Positions 1 to 11,513 are shown, counted from the stretch's first letter. The stretch: 64,000 nucleotides of DNA from Tubiluchus corallicola (GCA_030141605.1 JAQGDQ010000427.1:1-64000); one strand, 5' to 3'. Made by a program: numbers and translations. The notes: a model not told the origin generated them from the letters alone.

Positions 1-438
1 TTCTTAGACTCACAGTTTTTTTTCAAATTTGTGTTTGTATACTGGTGACATAGTAAGTTTTTCTTTCTATTCAGATTTTTAAGCCAACACTTATTACTCT
101 CCTTAAGTATGCCTGGAGTGCTAATTGAGCTGTTTTGTTAACCAACAGCCTGGATCTTGTTGAACGACGCTAGAACTATTAGTAAATGAGCTGCATTGTT
201 AACAATTAAACAACCTCTCGTACAGTAGAAAAGTCACCCCAAAACAATACCTACGCACTGCATGCTGGGGTAACTTAAACACCTGGTCGAGCAAGTTTTC
301 CAGACACCAACCTGACAAGCACAATTTTTTATAAAATGAAAAGCTCTCGGATTTTTTAGAAATTCTTAATGTAAAGTTACACGAATGAACGAAATGACTG
401 GTAATGTGGACTGATTATGCACCACACTGTCTTTCCAT
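1..438. other. AT-rich sequence with no recognisable feature
   Basis: I see no long reading frame, repeat or RNA gene here, and no match to the repeat families found elsewhere in the window. Confidence 0.4.
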
Positions 439-439
439 A

Positions 440-600
440 AATTTAAATTAGATTAGATTATTTATTTACTCCAAAAAACAATTGTACATTTACATAAATA
501 AGATATAATTACAAATAAAGATAACTAGCTAATGTTTAAAGAAGGCAGAAGCCACCAGGCATGAATGCGCTTATGGCGACCCACTCCATGACATCAGTCG
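440..600 (-). mobile_element. Probable LINE/SINE 3' tail
   Basis: Read on the minus strand, this stretch ends in GGAGTAAATAAATAA followed by repeats of TCTAA. That is the look of a non-LTR retrotransposon 3' end, with a weak polyadenylation signal and a short terminal repeat. No reverse-transcriptase coding remains, so the family cannot be named. Confidence 0.35.
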
Positions 601-659
601 TTTCTGTTTAATTTACAAAAAGTATTAAAATCAATTGTAATTTCGAAATCATTTAGCGC

Positions 660-990
660 ATGCGTAGTACGCTAAATTTAGTGCATGGCGCCCTACAGTA
701 TTAAATGACAGTATGTATTCAACAACTCCGCCATTTTAATTTGCAATGTATCGCGCTACCGCCATACTGGCTGTGACGTAGCTGCGCTGCGTGCCGGTAG
801 ATGCGCAAACAGCGCTCCGTGGTTTTTCCCGCTGATACAAATAAACTAATTACGCATTAATTAAGCAACGCAGCGCAAACCTTTTTATGCCAAATTACTG
901 TCCGGTAATTCAGTTATAAAATAAATTTAACTTGATTTTCGTGATATTCCTCCTTTAAATCACCTCTCTTACTCAAAGAATTTAGTAAAA
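660..990 (+). repeat. Promoter-like dispersed module RA, copy 1
   Basis: One of five copies of a 200-300 bp module (others at 2830-3150, 31660-31870, 37150-37395 and 55930-56250). The core is a CGCCAT motif, then GGCTGTGACGTAG with a CRE half-site, then TTTTTCCCGC, which fits the E2F consensus, and a conserved tail ending in CGTGATATTCCTCC. It is more GC- and CpG-rich than its surroundings. It marks the outer end of repeat family X. A promoter role is inferred from motif content only. Confidence 0.6.
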
Positions 991-1220
991 AAAATCGGGC
1001 AAATAAGGATAGGTGTAAGTCAGAGGTTCGAATTCCAGGATAGCATGGCGGCCTTTAAATTCCGCATTATGATGAGCCATTTTGTATAGTTGTTCTTTAA
1101 TGTAATTAATTACTTAAATAATGAATATCTCTTAATTACAAATGTTATCATAATTAGCAAACAATTGTTTATAAACTAACTGCATATACCTTTTGTAACA
1201 AGTCATCTAGCACACACCAT
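991..1220 (+). repeat. Family X internal spacer
   Basis: Shared with 3120-3400 in the same orientation and with 55690-55930 inverted. It includes GAGGTTCGAATTCC, which resembles a tRNA T-arm, but no other tRNA part is present. It also carries a conserved stretch rich in TAATTAATTA. No coding sequence is seen. Confidence 0.55.
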
Positions 1221-1538
1221 TGTCACAGAATAGAACACTACAATGACTCTGAAACAAGTTATATTTCCAGCACTAATAACAAAAAAGGGGGAACAAAATA
1301 CACAAAACACTAACTTAAGTAAGTAACAGCACACATATAAACTAGGCCAAGAAGCATCAGTGTCAGAAATCTGAGGCTGTAGTGACCTCCAGACGCTTTT
1401 ATACTGGCATTCCAGGTTAGCTGGCTTCTCACACCTCGTGTAGGCCCAAACAAGACGTCTGGATGTACAGGGAAGGGGCGAGTCGTTGCTAAAGTGGAAG
1501 CAGGGCGTACAGAGGGCGCTATACCAGACCCGACAACA
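1221..1538 (-). mobile_element. LTR-like module, copy 1
   Basis: On the minus strand it starts TGTTGTCGGG and ends CTGTGACA, so it has TG...CA ends. A TATAAAAGCG box lies near the middle (plus 1397-1403). The AATAAA seen in other copies has decayed to AATATA. The size (about 318 bp) and the order TATA box then polyadenylation signal resemble a retroviral-type LTR. However, sequence outside the ends is shared between copies, so these are not independent insertions but parts of the larger family X. A 114-aa reading frame inside has no family resemblance and is treated as chance. Confidence 0.45.
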
Positions 1539-1850
1539 GGTGTCCATGTAAAAATATTATCTGTATCATTTCATATCATTATAACAATAAGACTTATGTA
1601 AGTTATAAAAAATGATTTATATACGTTTGTCTAGACAGCAAAATTATTTTCTAGGCTTGCAAATATCTAGTCTTTTATTAAAATGCAGACAGAATTTTTT
1701 TAATATCAGCTCAAAGTCTTTCTGCAGTTCTGAACTTTCATTTATATTATGAAATCAGACACAATCAATCGATTGAATCACTGGTGTGTGTTGTAACACT
1801 TTACTCTTCTAACAGATGTTCAAATCTTTAGGCACATTTAATTAAACATT
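1539..1850 (-). repeat. Family X spacer next to the LTR-like module
   Basis: Recognisable inverted at 31020-31310, 46620-46920, 55080-55370 and 63690-63850. It includes the conserved CAATCGATTGAATCACTGG block and a stretch complementary to AAGACTTTGAGCTGATAT. No coding function is visible. Confidence 0.6.
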
Positions 1851-2165
1851 ATAAATCAGGTGAATCATTGCAACGTTATTTAACACCTTCCCTCTTTGTC
1901 TTACACCAGGTGCTCAATTTATCAGGTGAGTCACCTGTACCTGTTTAATCCATTAACTCTTTGTCTTATATCGTATGTTCAGTTTATCAGGTGAATCACC
2001 TGTGCCTGCTTAAATAAATTAACTCTTTGTCTTATACCAGATGCTCAATTTATCAGGTGAATCACCTGTGCCTGCCTTTAAATAATTTAACTCTTTGTCT
2101 TACAACAGATGATCAATTTATCATGTGAATCACGAAACCTGATTAACATCCTCACTTTTGTTTCA
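1850..2165 (+). repeat. 66-bp minisatellite of palindromic E-boxes, copy 1
   Basis: About four to five units spaced 65, 66 and 68 bases apart. Each holds TCAGGTGAATCACCTG, a near-perfect palindrome pairing two E-boxes (CAGGTG and CACCTG) about one base, followed by AACTCTTTGTCTTA. The same array lies inverted at 30720-31010, 46320-46620 and 63500-63690, with a decayed remnant near 55010-55070. The CAGGTG form is the Snail/ZEB-type E-box. Any binding is inference. Confidence 0.75.
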
Positions 2166-2441
2166 CACCAAATTTTAACACTCAATGCAACTTTAGTTGA
2201 ACGTTAGCAATCAGGGGAATCATAGTAATTTTATTATTGACAACGATGCTTTTTTACTTGACAACGAAAACGATCCTCACCAATTTAAAATCTTTATTAG
2301 CTTTTTTTAGAAACATACTTATACATCATGTATGTATTCCCTAATTGTTGTAAGCTAAAACATAATATACATTTTCTCTGGCTTTTATATATTTTTTGAT
2401 CCAGGTATAAAATAAGCGCTGTGTGAGTACAGTATCTATTC

Positions 2442-2444
<3 letters not shown>
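2166..2444 (+). repeat. Family X spacer before the microsatellite
   Basis: Conserved with 30430-30720 and 46020-46320 (both inverted). It includes GATCCAGGTATAAAATAAG just before the (CT) tract. That is a TATA-like string in a fixed position relative to the tract. Confidence 0.55.
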
Positions 2445-2502
<58 letters not shown>

Positions 2503-2510
2503 ACTCTCTC
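2445..2510 (+). repeat. (CT)n microsatellite
   Basis: Almost pure CT dinucleotides with a few CACT interruptions. The tract occupies the same position in several copies of family X, so it was carried by the family rather than arising independently. Confidence 0.95.
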
Positions 2511-2830
2511 GGTAAATTAAGAAAATGCAGTCATTAAATAAGCGTAGAATATTAAATTAGGTTTGTGTTTGAGCATACACAAAACAGAAGGTGTGAGTCA
2601 TTTATATGAAGCATCTAACTGAACTAATTATGTATGGAATACAAAATGAAGTTAAAACAAAGGGAGGCAGGCAGTATTAGTCACGTATGAATTATTAATT
2701 AGATTGGCATGCAGCATCAGTGTCTTAATTTACGGCAGCGCCTACAGTATAGAACATTATGCACTAATTAAGTATTTAGCAGAAGCCATATAGGTAATGA
2801 ATAAGCAGACCTGAAGAAGCCATGTGTAGT
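2511..2830 (+). repeat. Family X distal segment, copy 1
   Basis: Matches 3843-4080 in the same orientation and 30160-30390 and 45580-45790 inverted (blocks such as GAAGCATCTAACTGAACTAA). The final part, around 2700-2830, matches 56250-56350 inverted. It holds no gene. Confidence 0.6.
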
Positions 2831-3150
2831 GCATGGTGCCCTACAGTATTAAATGATACTCAACACAGTATGTATTCAACAACACCGCCATTTTAATTTG
2901 TAATGTATCGCGCTACCGCCATACTGGCTGTGACGTAGCTGAGCTGCGTGTCGTAGATGCGCAAACAGCGCTCCATGGTTTTTCCCGCTGATACAAATAA
3001 GCTAATTACTAATTAATTAAGCAACGCAGCGCAGCGCAAACCTTTTTACGCCAAATTACTGTCCGGTAATTCAGTTATAAAATAAATTTAACTTGATTTT
3101 CGTGATATTCCTCCTTTAAATCACCTCTCTTATTCATCTGTCAAAGTATT
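2830..3150 (+). repeat. Promoter-like dispersed module RA, copy 2
   Basis: Nearly identical to 710-960, with CGCCAT, GGCTGTGACGTAG and TTTTTCCCGC in the same order. It begins a second, head-to-tail copy of family X. Confidence 0.65.
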
Positions 3151-3400
3151 TAGTAAAAAAAAATCGAGCAAAGTAGGAACGAGATGTCAGTCAGAGGTTC
3201 GAATTTAACGATAGCATGGCGGCCTTTAAATTCCGCATTAATGTATTGTGTATAGCTATTTTGTATAGTTGTTCTTTAATGTAATTAATTACTTAAATAA
3301 TGAATATCTCTTAATTACACATGTTATCGTAATTAGTAAACAACTGTTTATAAACTAACTGCATATGCCTTTTGTAACAAGTCATCTAGCACACACAAAA

Positions 3401-3592
3401 GTCACAGAATAGAACACTAGGCCAAGGAGCACCTGTGTCAGACCACACGCTTTTATACAGGCATTCCAGGTCAGCTGACTTCTCACACCACGTGTAGGCC
3501 CAAACAAGACGTCTGGATGTAGAGGGAATTGGCGAGTCGCTGCTAATGTGGAAGCAGGGCGTACAGAGGGCGCTATACCAGACCGGATAACA
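3401..3592 (-). mobile_element. LTR-like module, copy 2, internally deleted
   Basis: It keeps both ends (TGTTATCCGG at the start and TTCTATTCTGTGAC at the end on the minus strand) and the TATAAAAGCG box. About 125 bases are missing, including the region of the polyadenylation signal. Confidence 0.45.
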
Positions 3593-3734
3593 GGTGTCAC
3601 TGTAACAATATTATCTTTATCATTTCATATCATAATCACCTGTGCCTGCGTTTAAATACATTTTCTCTGGTTTTTATACATATTTTTTTGATCCAGGTAT
3701 AAAATAAGCCCTGAGTGAGTACAGTATCTATTCA

Positions 3735-4606
<872 letters not shown>

Positions 4607-4759
4607 ATAGTCGTTCATTATGCGCTAAAAATGGCAGATTGAATGAACAAATAACAAGAAATAAGCTTAGTGTTTTGAGGAAACAGAACAGAAGGTCTGA
4701 TTCATTTGCTAGATGCATCTAATTAAATTAATTAGTTAGTTAGTTAGCTTTTAGTTTGA

Positions 4760-5390
4760 CTTTAATAGAATAAGTCTCTGCAGAGCTTTAAGCAGAAGTT
4801 GATAAAGTATTTAATGACGGCAGAGGCTGTTAGCTACAGGTACAGACCATATGGTCAGAATAAAAAAGTAGGCAATAATTTCAAATTCGTTGCTCACAGA
4901 CTGCTGTATATCTTCATTTAGTGATAGAAAAGACGTATATACGTATATAAATAAGATGTTTACATAATAGAAAATAAATCATTTTGGGATTAGATCTTTT
5001 CTTATATTTGAATCTCTTTATATTCTAATAGAACAAGATTATACTTCAATGCAAATAATGCTGTTTGCATAAAAGTGCCAGCTTTATGCAGTACCATTTT
5101 CGTATTCCTACGAAGTGTATGCAGTTATAGAAAAGATTTAAAGCTGGCAAAAATCGAAAAATGAAAAAAATGAGAATATAAATAAAAATCACTCAAAAAC
5201 GAAATAAAAAGACACCAAGTTTCGGGACATTGCTGCGCACTGCCTCCTAACGAAAGGGACATTGAAATTCTTTCGAAATTCATTAAGGAGTCCCCCAGAA
5301 AAATAAGCGTATTGCCATAAGAGGACAGAAATGGTTTGCAGGCATAGAACAGTAAAAATAAGGCACAAGTAAAAACACAGAGTCAGTTTA
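4760..5390 (-). repeat. Dispersed repeat E, copy 1
   Basis: On the minus strand this matches 28860-29560 and 39590-39910 on the plus strand, and partly 44340-44480. The shared core is AAAGCTGGCACTTTTAT and TTCGTTAGGAGGCAG. In the copy at 39.6 kb it directly follows a decayed CR1-like reverse transcriptase, so E may be a LINE 3' UTR. No coding is seen. Confidence 0.55.
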
Positions 5391-5394
5391 CAGA

Positions 5395-5800
5395 AACATA
5401 ACAGCCTTTGTCAAGTAGTCGTACCTATGATGAGAAGGTTGCCCATATGTAGGCCATGGAAAGAATAATGGTTGACAGCAAACGCCATTTTTACGTAAAA
5501 TTATTATGTTTTCTGTGGTTTCAAGTAATCGCCAGTATTTAAGTGAATTACTTTGTGAATTCAATAATTTGTGCGAAACAGTCGAGCAAAATGAGAGATT
5601 CTGAACAGAATTGTGTCAAAATAATAAGAAATTAACATTATTAAATGAGACTTGCATTTCGTTACTGAGTTTCAGAAGCATGAGCTGTTACAGTAATGAA
5701 CAGTGTGAACTAAAACTACACAGCGGCTACATATTCATTCAACACGAGTCTACGAGAGTAATTTTATCACAAAATTAACGTTTGTTCTGTAACACTGAAG
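5395..5800 (+). repeat. Dispersed repeat F, copy 1
   Basis: Matches 10500-10930 in the same orientation and 49550-50250 inverted. Shared blocks include CCTATGATGAGAAGGTT and CAGAAGCATGAGCTGTTACA. Lying just upstream of the THAP gene and again downstream of it, it brackets the gene in direct orientation. Confidence 0.65.
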
Positions 5801-5879
5801 TATTAAAGTGTCATGGCTGAAACGGATGCCATTTGCTATTCTGAACTTTCGGAGAATGTAGCTACAGAGCTTATTCATG

Positions 5880-5985
5880 TGACGTCATTACGCAAGGAGT
5901 TATGGGTTGCGCGCCATATTGGACAGTATTAGTAGCCACACCGCAGCGTTTGTTAATTAGAGTTTAATATTTTCATAAATTTACG
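5880..5985 (+). promoter_or_regulatory. Likely promoter/5' region of the THAP gene
   Basis: A perfect CRE palindrome TGACGTCA sits at 5880-5887, 99 bases before the ATG. It is followed by a CpG-rich GCGCGCCATATTGG block. There is no TATA box at a typical distance. The assignment rests on motif content and position only. Confidence 0.35.
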
Positions 5986-8900
5986 ATGGTTATTACTTGT
6001 GTTGTTGTTGACAACTTGTGTGCCAACAGTCAGAAGAAGAATGTACAGCTATCATTGTACAGATTTCCTGCGAACAAGGACAGTCGGTTACTGTGGATTA
6101 TTGCAATGAAATGGAAGGACTGGATACCGTCAGTGTACAGCAGATTGTGTAGCGCACACTTTGTTTCAGGTACGTTAGTAAACTAACTCATTATTTCAAA
6201 ATAATAATCGCTACTGAGTGACTTTGTTGACCTACTAGAATGGTAGTTTTTCTAGAATGGATCATAACTGGGCTGAAAATTCTAGACTAAAATGTAGCAA
6301 ATGTGTTAATACTTTTAACGCTTAAGAAGAGCCCTGTATTTGTAGGGGCGTGTTCCTGTATGCGTTGTTTATTTAAGTGTGTGATTTGTTAATTGTTCTT
6401 GTGTTTATGTTAGTAAAATAAAGCGTTTATTGTTATTATACTTCATGGCTTTTATTTTAGTCCAGTTGTTCTAAAGTTCCACTGATACCCTGGTAGACAC
6501 CTGCTGTCAAAATTCACTATTGACTAGCTTTGATACAAAAAGTGGCTTGATTTCTTCATAAACTTGCACATTTCGCTTTGGTTAGCATTGAAACACTTCA
6601 AATTTAGCGCCGCACAGACATTTTGCGAAAGACGAAAAATCGGGGAAGCAAGCGGAAGTCACGTGCCGCAAGGAACGACACTGCGCATGTGTGACTCTCG
6701 TATTTACATGTGGGCAAGTCAAGAGGCACGCCGGTAATGGAGAAACTGGAGTACTTGCTGAAGCATTTTTAATGTTAAACTCAAATCACAGCTTTGTCCA
6801 CATTTACTTGAATGCACTATATTTTATAGATGAAAAATATTTTATAGTTGTACAACGTGTAAAAGTTTTAGCGATACACGTAACATCACTACCAGTTACC
6901 TTTTGTCTAGTTATACTGTCTGACAATTTGTGAGTTTCAAAAGTAAACGAAAACGGAAAACTAAGAAGAAAACGGAAAACTAAGCCTTTCAGACAACATT
7001 TTTACTCCTTGAAAGAGTGCTTCATCTTAAGACACTTGGGAAAACCTTTGTGGCATTTTCTCGAATGTGCAAATGAAATTTCAGAGAAAAAAGCTTTAAA
7101 TATTTATGTCAAAAATATTCTCATAATCTACAGTTTGGCTGCTGATCGACGTGTGTATAAGATTTGTGTAGTCTGGTACCTTTATTCTACGTGTAGCTGC
7201 ACGTCTAGCAGGACAGTTGGGCGATTCTATTTGTGGCAAAAGGAAAGGATGTCCTATCACATCTACGGTCGCGTTTTGTGCGACTTTTATTTTAATGTGA
7301 CCTGTAAAAAATCGGGAGAAATATGTAAAAATGTGAAGAAATGGAGGTTACCATTAGAAACGGGAGCTTCCTTTAAATTGGTAGGGTTGAAATGTCTTAC
7401 TGCTAACCTAGACTAAATATAGTTGTTATGAAATTTAGGTGGAAATGTTAATTATTACCTTATTGAGCATCTAACCCAAAATGGTGGCTAACAGCTTACT
7501 TTGTAGCTTGATTTAATTCGCGGGAGTAGTGGGCACACCTATTGTTCATACAGCCTACACACAGTTCAAATAATAGTACAGTAACATCATACTGCTCTGT
7601 ATACTTTGTTTGTTACTATAAATCTGCTGTTCCTTGCAGGTTTGTAAATTGAAGACTGATTCTTATAAGTTTATTTGCTAAAAATAGATAAGGAATATTG
7701 AGAGAAACGTTTTTGTTAATAGATAAATCATTACTCGGCAATAATCGCTCTGTTCATAGTGCTCTGCTTGCTGTGGCCGCCAGTTGTCTACTGTACTACC
7801 TCTCAGTAAACTCTACCTGACGTGACATCATAGCATTGACTGTCATGGCGGGCAGGTTGTCTACTGTACTACCTCTCAGTAAACTCTACCTGACGTGACA
7901 TCATAGCATTGACTGTCATGGCAGGCAGGTTGTCTACTGTACTACCTCTCAGTAAGCTCTACCTGACGTGACATCATAGCATTGACTGTCATGGCGGGCA
8001 GGTTGTCTACTGTACTACCTCTCAGTAAGCTCTACCTGACGTGACATCATAGCATTGACTGTCATGGCGGGCAGGTTGTCTACTGTACTACCTCTCAGTA
8101 AACTCTACCTGACGTGACATCATAGCGTTGACTGTCATGGCGGGCAGGCTGTCTACTGTACTACCTCTCAGTAAACTCTACCTGACGTGACATCATAGCG
8201 TTGACTGTCATGGCGGGCAGGTTGTCTACTGTACTACCTCTCAGTAAACTCTACCTGACGTGACGTCATAGCATTGAGTGTCACGGCAGGCAGGTTGTCT
8301 ACTGTACTACCTCTCAGTAAACTCTACCTGACGTGACATCATAGCATTGACTGTCATGGCAGGCAGGTTGTCTACTGTACTACCTCTCAGTAAGCTCTAC
8401 CTGACGTGACATCATAGTATTGTGTGTCATGGCGGGCAGGTTGTCTACTGTGCTACCTCTCAGTAAGCTCTACCTGACGTGACATCATAGTATTGTGTGT
8501 CATGGCGGGCAGGTTGTCTACCGTACTACCTCTCAGTAAGCTCTACCTGACGTGACATCATAGCATTAAGTGTCATGGCAGGCAGGTTGTCTACTGTACT
8601 ACCTCTCAGTAAGCTCTACCTGACGTGATGTCATAGTATTGTGTGTCATGGCGGGTAATATTTTCTGCAGGACCAACAGCACGCAATTTAAGTAACAATA
8701 TCACATAAAAGTACGAAACAGGACTGCCTTAAAAGTTAAAAATTACGTAAATCTGCCTACGCTATAAAAGAAAATAACAAAAAATAGTGTCGTAGGACCT
8801 TTAATTTAATTCAGTTGAGTTGAAATTTATCTTTCTCCATCAACGTTAATTACAATTTGCAATGCTAGAAATAGGCCAGTCTGCTTTGGTTATTTATTTT

Positions 8901-9262
8901 GTAGCAAAATAGTTGTAACAGCAAAAAATTGGCATTCATTTTGTGTATCTCTGACTTTAGTACATTAGTTTTCAACGTCAAAATGATTATGTTTAATGTC
9001 AAATTCAAATGGGTAGGCCCACATTATTATAGATGTAACACAACTAAACTACAATTTTAACTCTATTTCAATTTGTTCTTTCACAGGCAAGAAGAGTGAC
9101 AGTCCTCTTTCTCCAGATTATGCGCCCTCTGTTTTCTGCGACGTCAAATCACCAAAGACGCGACTCCAGGAGCAGAAATCAGAAACGTATGAAGACAGAC
9201 AAAACAGGAAAAGAAAACGAGTTGAATATGAAAACGATATCAGGCGGCCACAGATCGTTTAG
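5986..9262 (+). CDS. THAP-domain zinc-finger protein, two exons (5986-6169, 9087-9262)
   Basis: Exon 1 ends at 6169 before GTACGT. Exon 2 starts at 9087 after TTCTTTCACAG. Both are phase 1, and the join yields one 119-aa frame. THAP domains are C2CH zinc fingers that bind DNA in the nucleus and occur in transcription regulators and P-element transposases. Visible ligands are Cys5, Cys12, Cys55 and His58 (CSAHF). YRFP at 25-28, Trp37, Trp46 and the APSVF box at 74-78 all fit, and the splice restores the part between HF and APSVF. Odd point: the first cysteine pair is spaced C-x6-C instead of the usual C-x2-4-C. After the domain come about 40 basic, charged residues and a stop, with no transposase catalytic region. 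The 2.9-kb intron contains a 73-bp satellite. Exon 2 recurs inverted at 51555-51380. It could be a domesticated or TE-borne gene. The splice model is strong, function is unknown. Confidence 0.72.
6170..7780 (+). other. First part of the THAP intron; no further gene recognised
   Basis: It holds a reading frame at 7009-7416 (135 aa, cysteine-containing) and one at 6691-6933. Neither resembles a known family nor is duplicated elsewhere in the window. 6640-6680 and 7690-7780 are repeated inverted near 52400-52300, while the part between is absent from that copy. Confidence 0.4.
7780..8655 (+). repeat. 73-bp satellite array, about 12 units
   Basis: Twelve units of 73 bases, each with CCTGACGTGACATCATAG and TGTCATGGCGGGCAGG. 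The TGACGTGACATCA (TGACGTGACGTCA in some units) is CRE/ATF-like. Units are over 90% alike, indicating recent expansion. A four-unit, more diverged version lies inverted at 51985-52290. The whole array lies in the intron of the THAP gene. Confidence 0.9.
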
Positions 9263-9535
9263 AACTTTCTGACATCAATAAAGTAAAAATTCAGCAGGAA
9301 TTTGTATTGGCATCTACAAATGAAACGATTTCCTCACCAGTATTACCACCATGTTTCTTTGCAAGGAAGCCAGACTAACACGATAATGAACAAGAAAGCC
9401 CTCCAATTACGTAAACCTCAAAAAATTCGTCTTGAAATTTAATACCACTTTCATGCTGCCTTTTTGCATACAGGACTTGCGGTAATGCTGTTTAAATAAA
9501 TATATATAGGAAACACAGGAAAAAGTGGCATAAGG
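9263..9535 (+). other. THAP gene 3' flank, duplicated in inverse
   Basis: Continues the similarity with 51380-51220 on the other strand, where an (AT)n tract replaces TATATATAGG. Possible 3' UTR of the THAP transcript. No clear polyadenylation site is assigned. Confidence 0.35.
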
Positions 9536-9597
9536 AAAAATGGCACAGGACAAAAATGGCACAGGAATAAATGAAAATGGCGACTTACTAAAACTTA

Positions 9598-9888
9598 GTG
9601 TTAAAGGGGATAATTTTTTTAGTTAATATTTTTTACCTCTGTCAAGGAAGTTATGCTTCAACACGGTTTGCTGGTTTGTTTGTCTGTTTCTTTGTTTGTA
9701 TTTTGTCTGACATGGCAGTAAACCTGTTACGCAAATACTGCCTAATAGATTTCAGGGAATTTGTGGAGAAATCGGGTACAGGGTGCCAAAATGGGAATCT
9801 TTTACCTGGTTCTTTTTTCGCAAAACGTGACCAAACCACCACGTACAGAAAAACATTCGTGAAGCACTTAGTGGAGGTCTCAGAGTGA
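9598..9888 (+). CDS. Hypothetical ORF, frame conserved in an inverted copy
   Basis: A 96-codon open frame starting MLKGIIFLV. A version starting further upstream is open at 51199-50816 on the minus strand (127 codons). The shared part runs from FYLCQGSYAST through LLRKYCLIDFREFVEKSG to HLVEVSE. Both copies are intact in this frame, but the opposite strand is also open in both, which weakens the case. An N-terminal hydrophobic run and a second around LFVCFFVCIL could be membrane segments. I recognise no family. It lies 0.34 kb after the THAP stop in the same orientation. Confidence 0.25.
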   Translation: MLKGIIFLVNIFYLCQGSYASTRFAGLFVCFFVCILSDMAVNLLRKYCLIDFREFVEKSGTGCQNGNLLPGSFFAKRDQTTTYRKTFVKHLVEVSE

Positions 9889-9949
9889 TATTTAGCCCTT
9901 CTTTTATTTATTATCTCCATCTTGACAAACAACTAGGAGTTGCTCCAGC

Positions 9950-10500
9950 TTCCATTTCGAGAAATTCTCGCTTGTAAAACTGTGTAAAGCCGTCTGTTTG
10001 ATTATTAGTGCGAATAGCCCTATTGGTATGTAAATACGTATATATTTGTCAGTCAATTACCTTTCCCCAAAATTAATAGCCATACACACTATGTGGAATG
10101 TTCGTGCATTATTGACTATAAATCTGTTTAATGAACAAAATATTTTGTGAGTATTTTGCTATATAATGCCAGTACTGGTACATTTTTGTACGTTTGCTTG
10201 TTTATCTTTGTGTTACGTTTTTTTAATAAAAAAATCGAATGAATAAGTTTAAGATCGTTCGGCTTTGGAGGAAATGTCTGTGAATACTGAATGCATTCTA
10301 CATGTAGTTTCATTATATGCTTGTATGCAGTGTACTTAAGTGAACTAAATTATATTTTTAGGATATAATGAGTTCCACAAATAATATAAGATTTTTGTTG
10401 CTTAACAAGCATTTGAACAATAATAGCAGAAAACCAGAATGTTCTAAGCTAAAAAGTTATGAATTGTGTTAGAAAGCATCGTGCTCAATTCTGAAAACGG
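9950..10500 (+). other. Spacer of the inverted-repeat arm
   Basis: Similar on the opposite strand to 50280-50800, including the block TGCCAGTACTGGTACATTTT. No gene seen. Confidence 0.45.
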
Positions 10501-10960
10501 AAAACTGTAAGTCGTTTCTGACTGTACAGCTTTTCTCCAGTAGTCGTGCCTATGATGAGAAGGTTACCCATATGTAGGGCGCGGAAAGAATAATGAGTGA
10601 CAGGAAACGCCATTTTTACGTGAAATTATCATGTTTTCTGTGGCATCAAGTATTTACCAGTATTTAAGTGAACTATTTTGTGAATTCAAGAATTTTTGTG
10701 AAAGAGTCGAGCAAAATGAGAGATCTGAACAGAAATGAGTCAAGATAATAAGAAATTAACATTATTAAATGAGGCTTGTATTTCTTTACTGAGTTTCAGA
10801 AGTATGAGCTGTTACAGTAAAGAACAGTGTGAACTAAAACTATACAAAATGGCTACACATTCATCCAACACGAGTTTACGAAAATTATTTTATCACAAAA
10901 TTAACGTTTGTAATTCATCCGCTATTAATTATTTAAATGAATACAAATTAGCCTGACAAA
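10500..10960 (+). repeat. Dispersed repeat F, copy 2
   Basis: Matches 5395-5790 and, inverted, 49550-50250. It contains a 73-codon frame (10735-10956) starting MSQDNKKLTLLNEACISLL. The F copy at 5.6 kb preserves the frame only in part, so coding is doubtful. Confidence 0.6.
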
Positions 10961-11513
10961 TGCCAAAAAATCGCTAAATTACTTTTAGAATCTAGCGCAC
11001 CACAAACGCTTGAGAACTACTCCGTGATTTACATTACATTGTACCAGATAAACAGAGTAAGCCACTTATCAGCACAACAAAAGCAAGACTAATCCAACTA
11101 CCTCATTAGCGAATGTATGACCTAACAATCAACAATCAATGGCTTACCATTTTCAAGTATCCATAAACAGTGTCATAAATTTAAGCAAATTTGATTGCAA
11201 GATCATGTTAACGTAAGACATTGGATTCACAAACTTGTTGCAAGAGAAAGCTGTAGTACTTTAGAAACCAGCTTAACTATAACCACAACTAAAATGATCT
11301 GTGGTTTCTAGTCATTACATTCAAAGAACAGGCAATGAACCATTAGATTTCGTGCCAGCCAAAATAAAAAATATTTGGTCTTTATTTTTGCCTTTAATTT
11401 TACTTTTTTCAACGTTTCTGTAAAATTGGGTCTGATTTTTATGCATTTTCTTTGATAATTTGACAATTTTTTGAAATGTTTACGGTTTTCGAAAACTGGG
11501 TTTTGTCACTTGC
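10960..11513 (+). other. Unique-looking segment of the inverted-repeat arm
   Basis: Repeats inverted at 48980-49510 with blocks such as GGCTTACCATTTTCAAGTATC. It flanks the 102/115-bp satellite on the same side in both arms, so the array position is ancestral. No coding. Confidence 0.5.

Noticed and set aside
1020-1045. GAGGTTCGAATTCC resembling a tRNA T-arm or B box
   Set aside because: No A box, anticodon arm or acceptor pairing at the right distance. The copy at 3190 has already lost the match. Not a tRNA or a clear tRNA-derived SINE.
1203-1547. 114-codon frame over the LTR-like module, and the similar 108- and 106-codon frames at 46828 and 55278
   Set aside because: They lie on opposite strands relative to the module in different copies, and overlap TATA and polyadenylation signals. 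No protein family match is apparent.
7009-7416. 135-codon frame in the THAP intron
   Set aside because: No recognised motif, no conserved copy in the inverted arm, no splice evidence linking it to the THAP exons.
9651-9932. 93-codon minus-strand frame overlapping the conserved ORF
   Set aside because: It and the plus-strand frame cannot both be assumed coding. It lacks any recognised motif and is the shorter of the two in the second arm.
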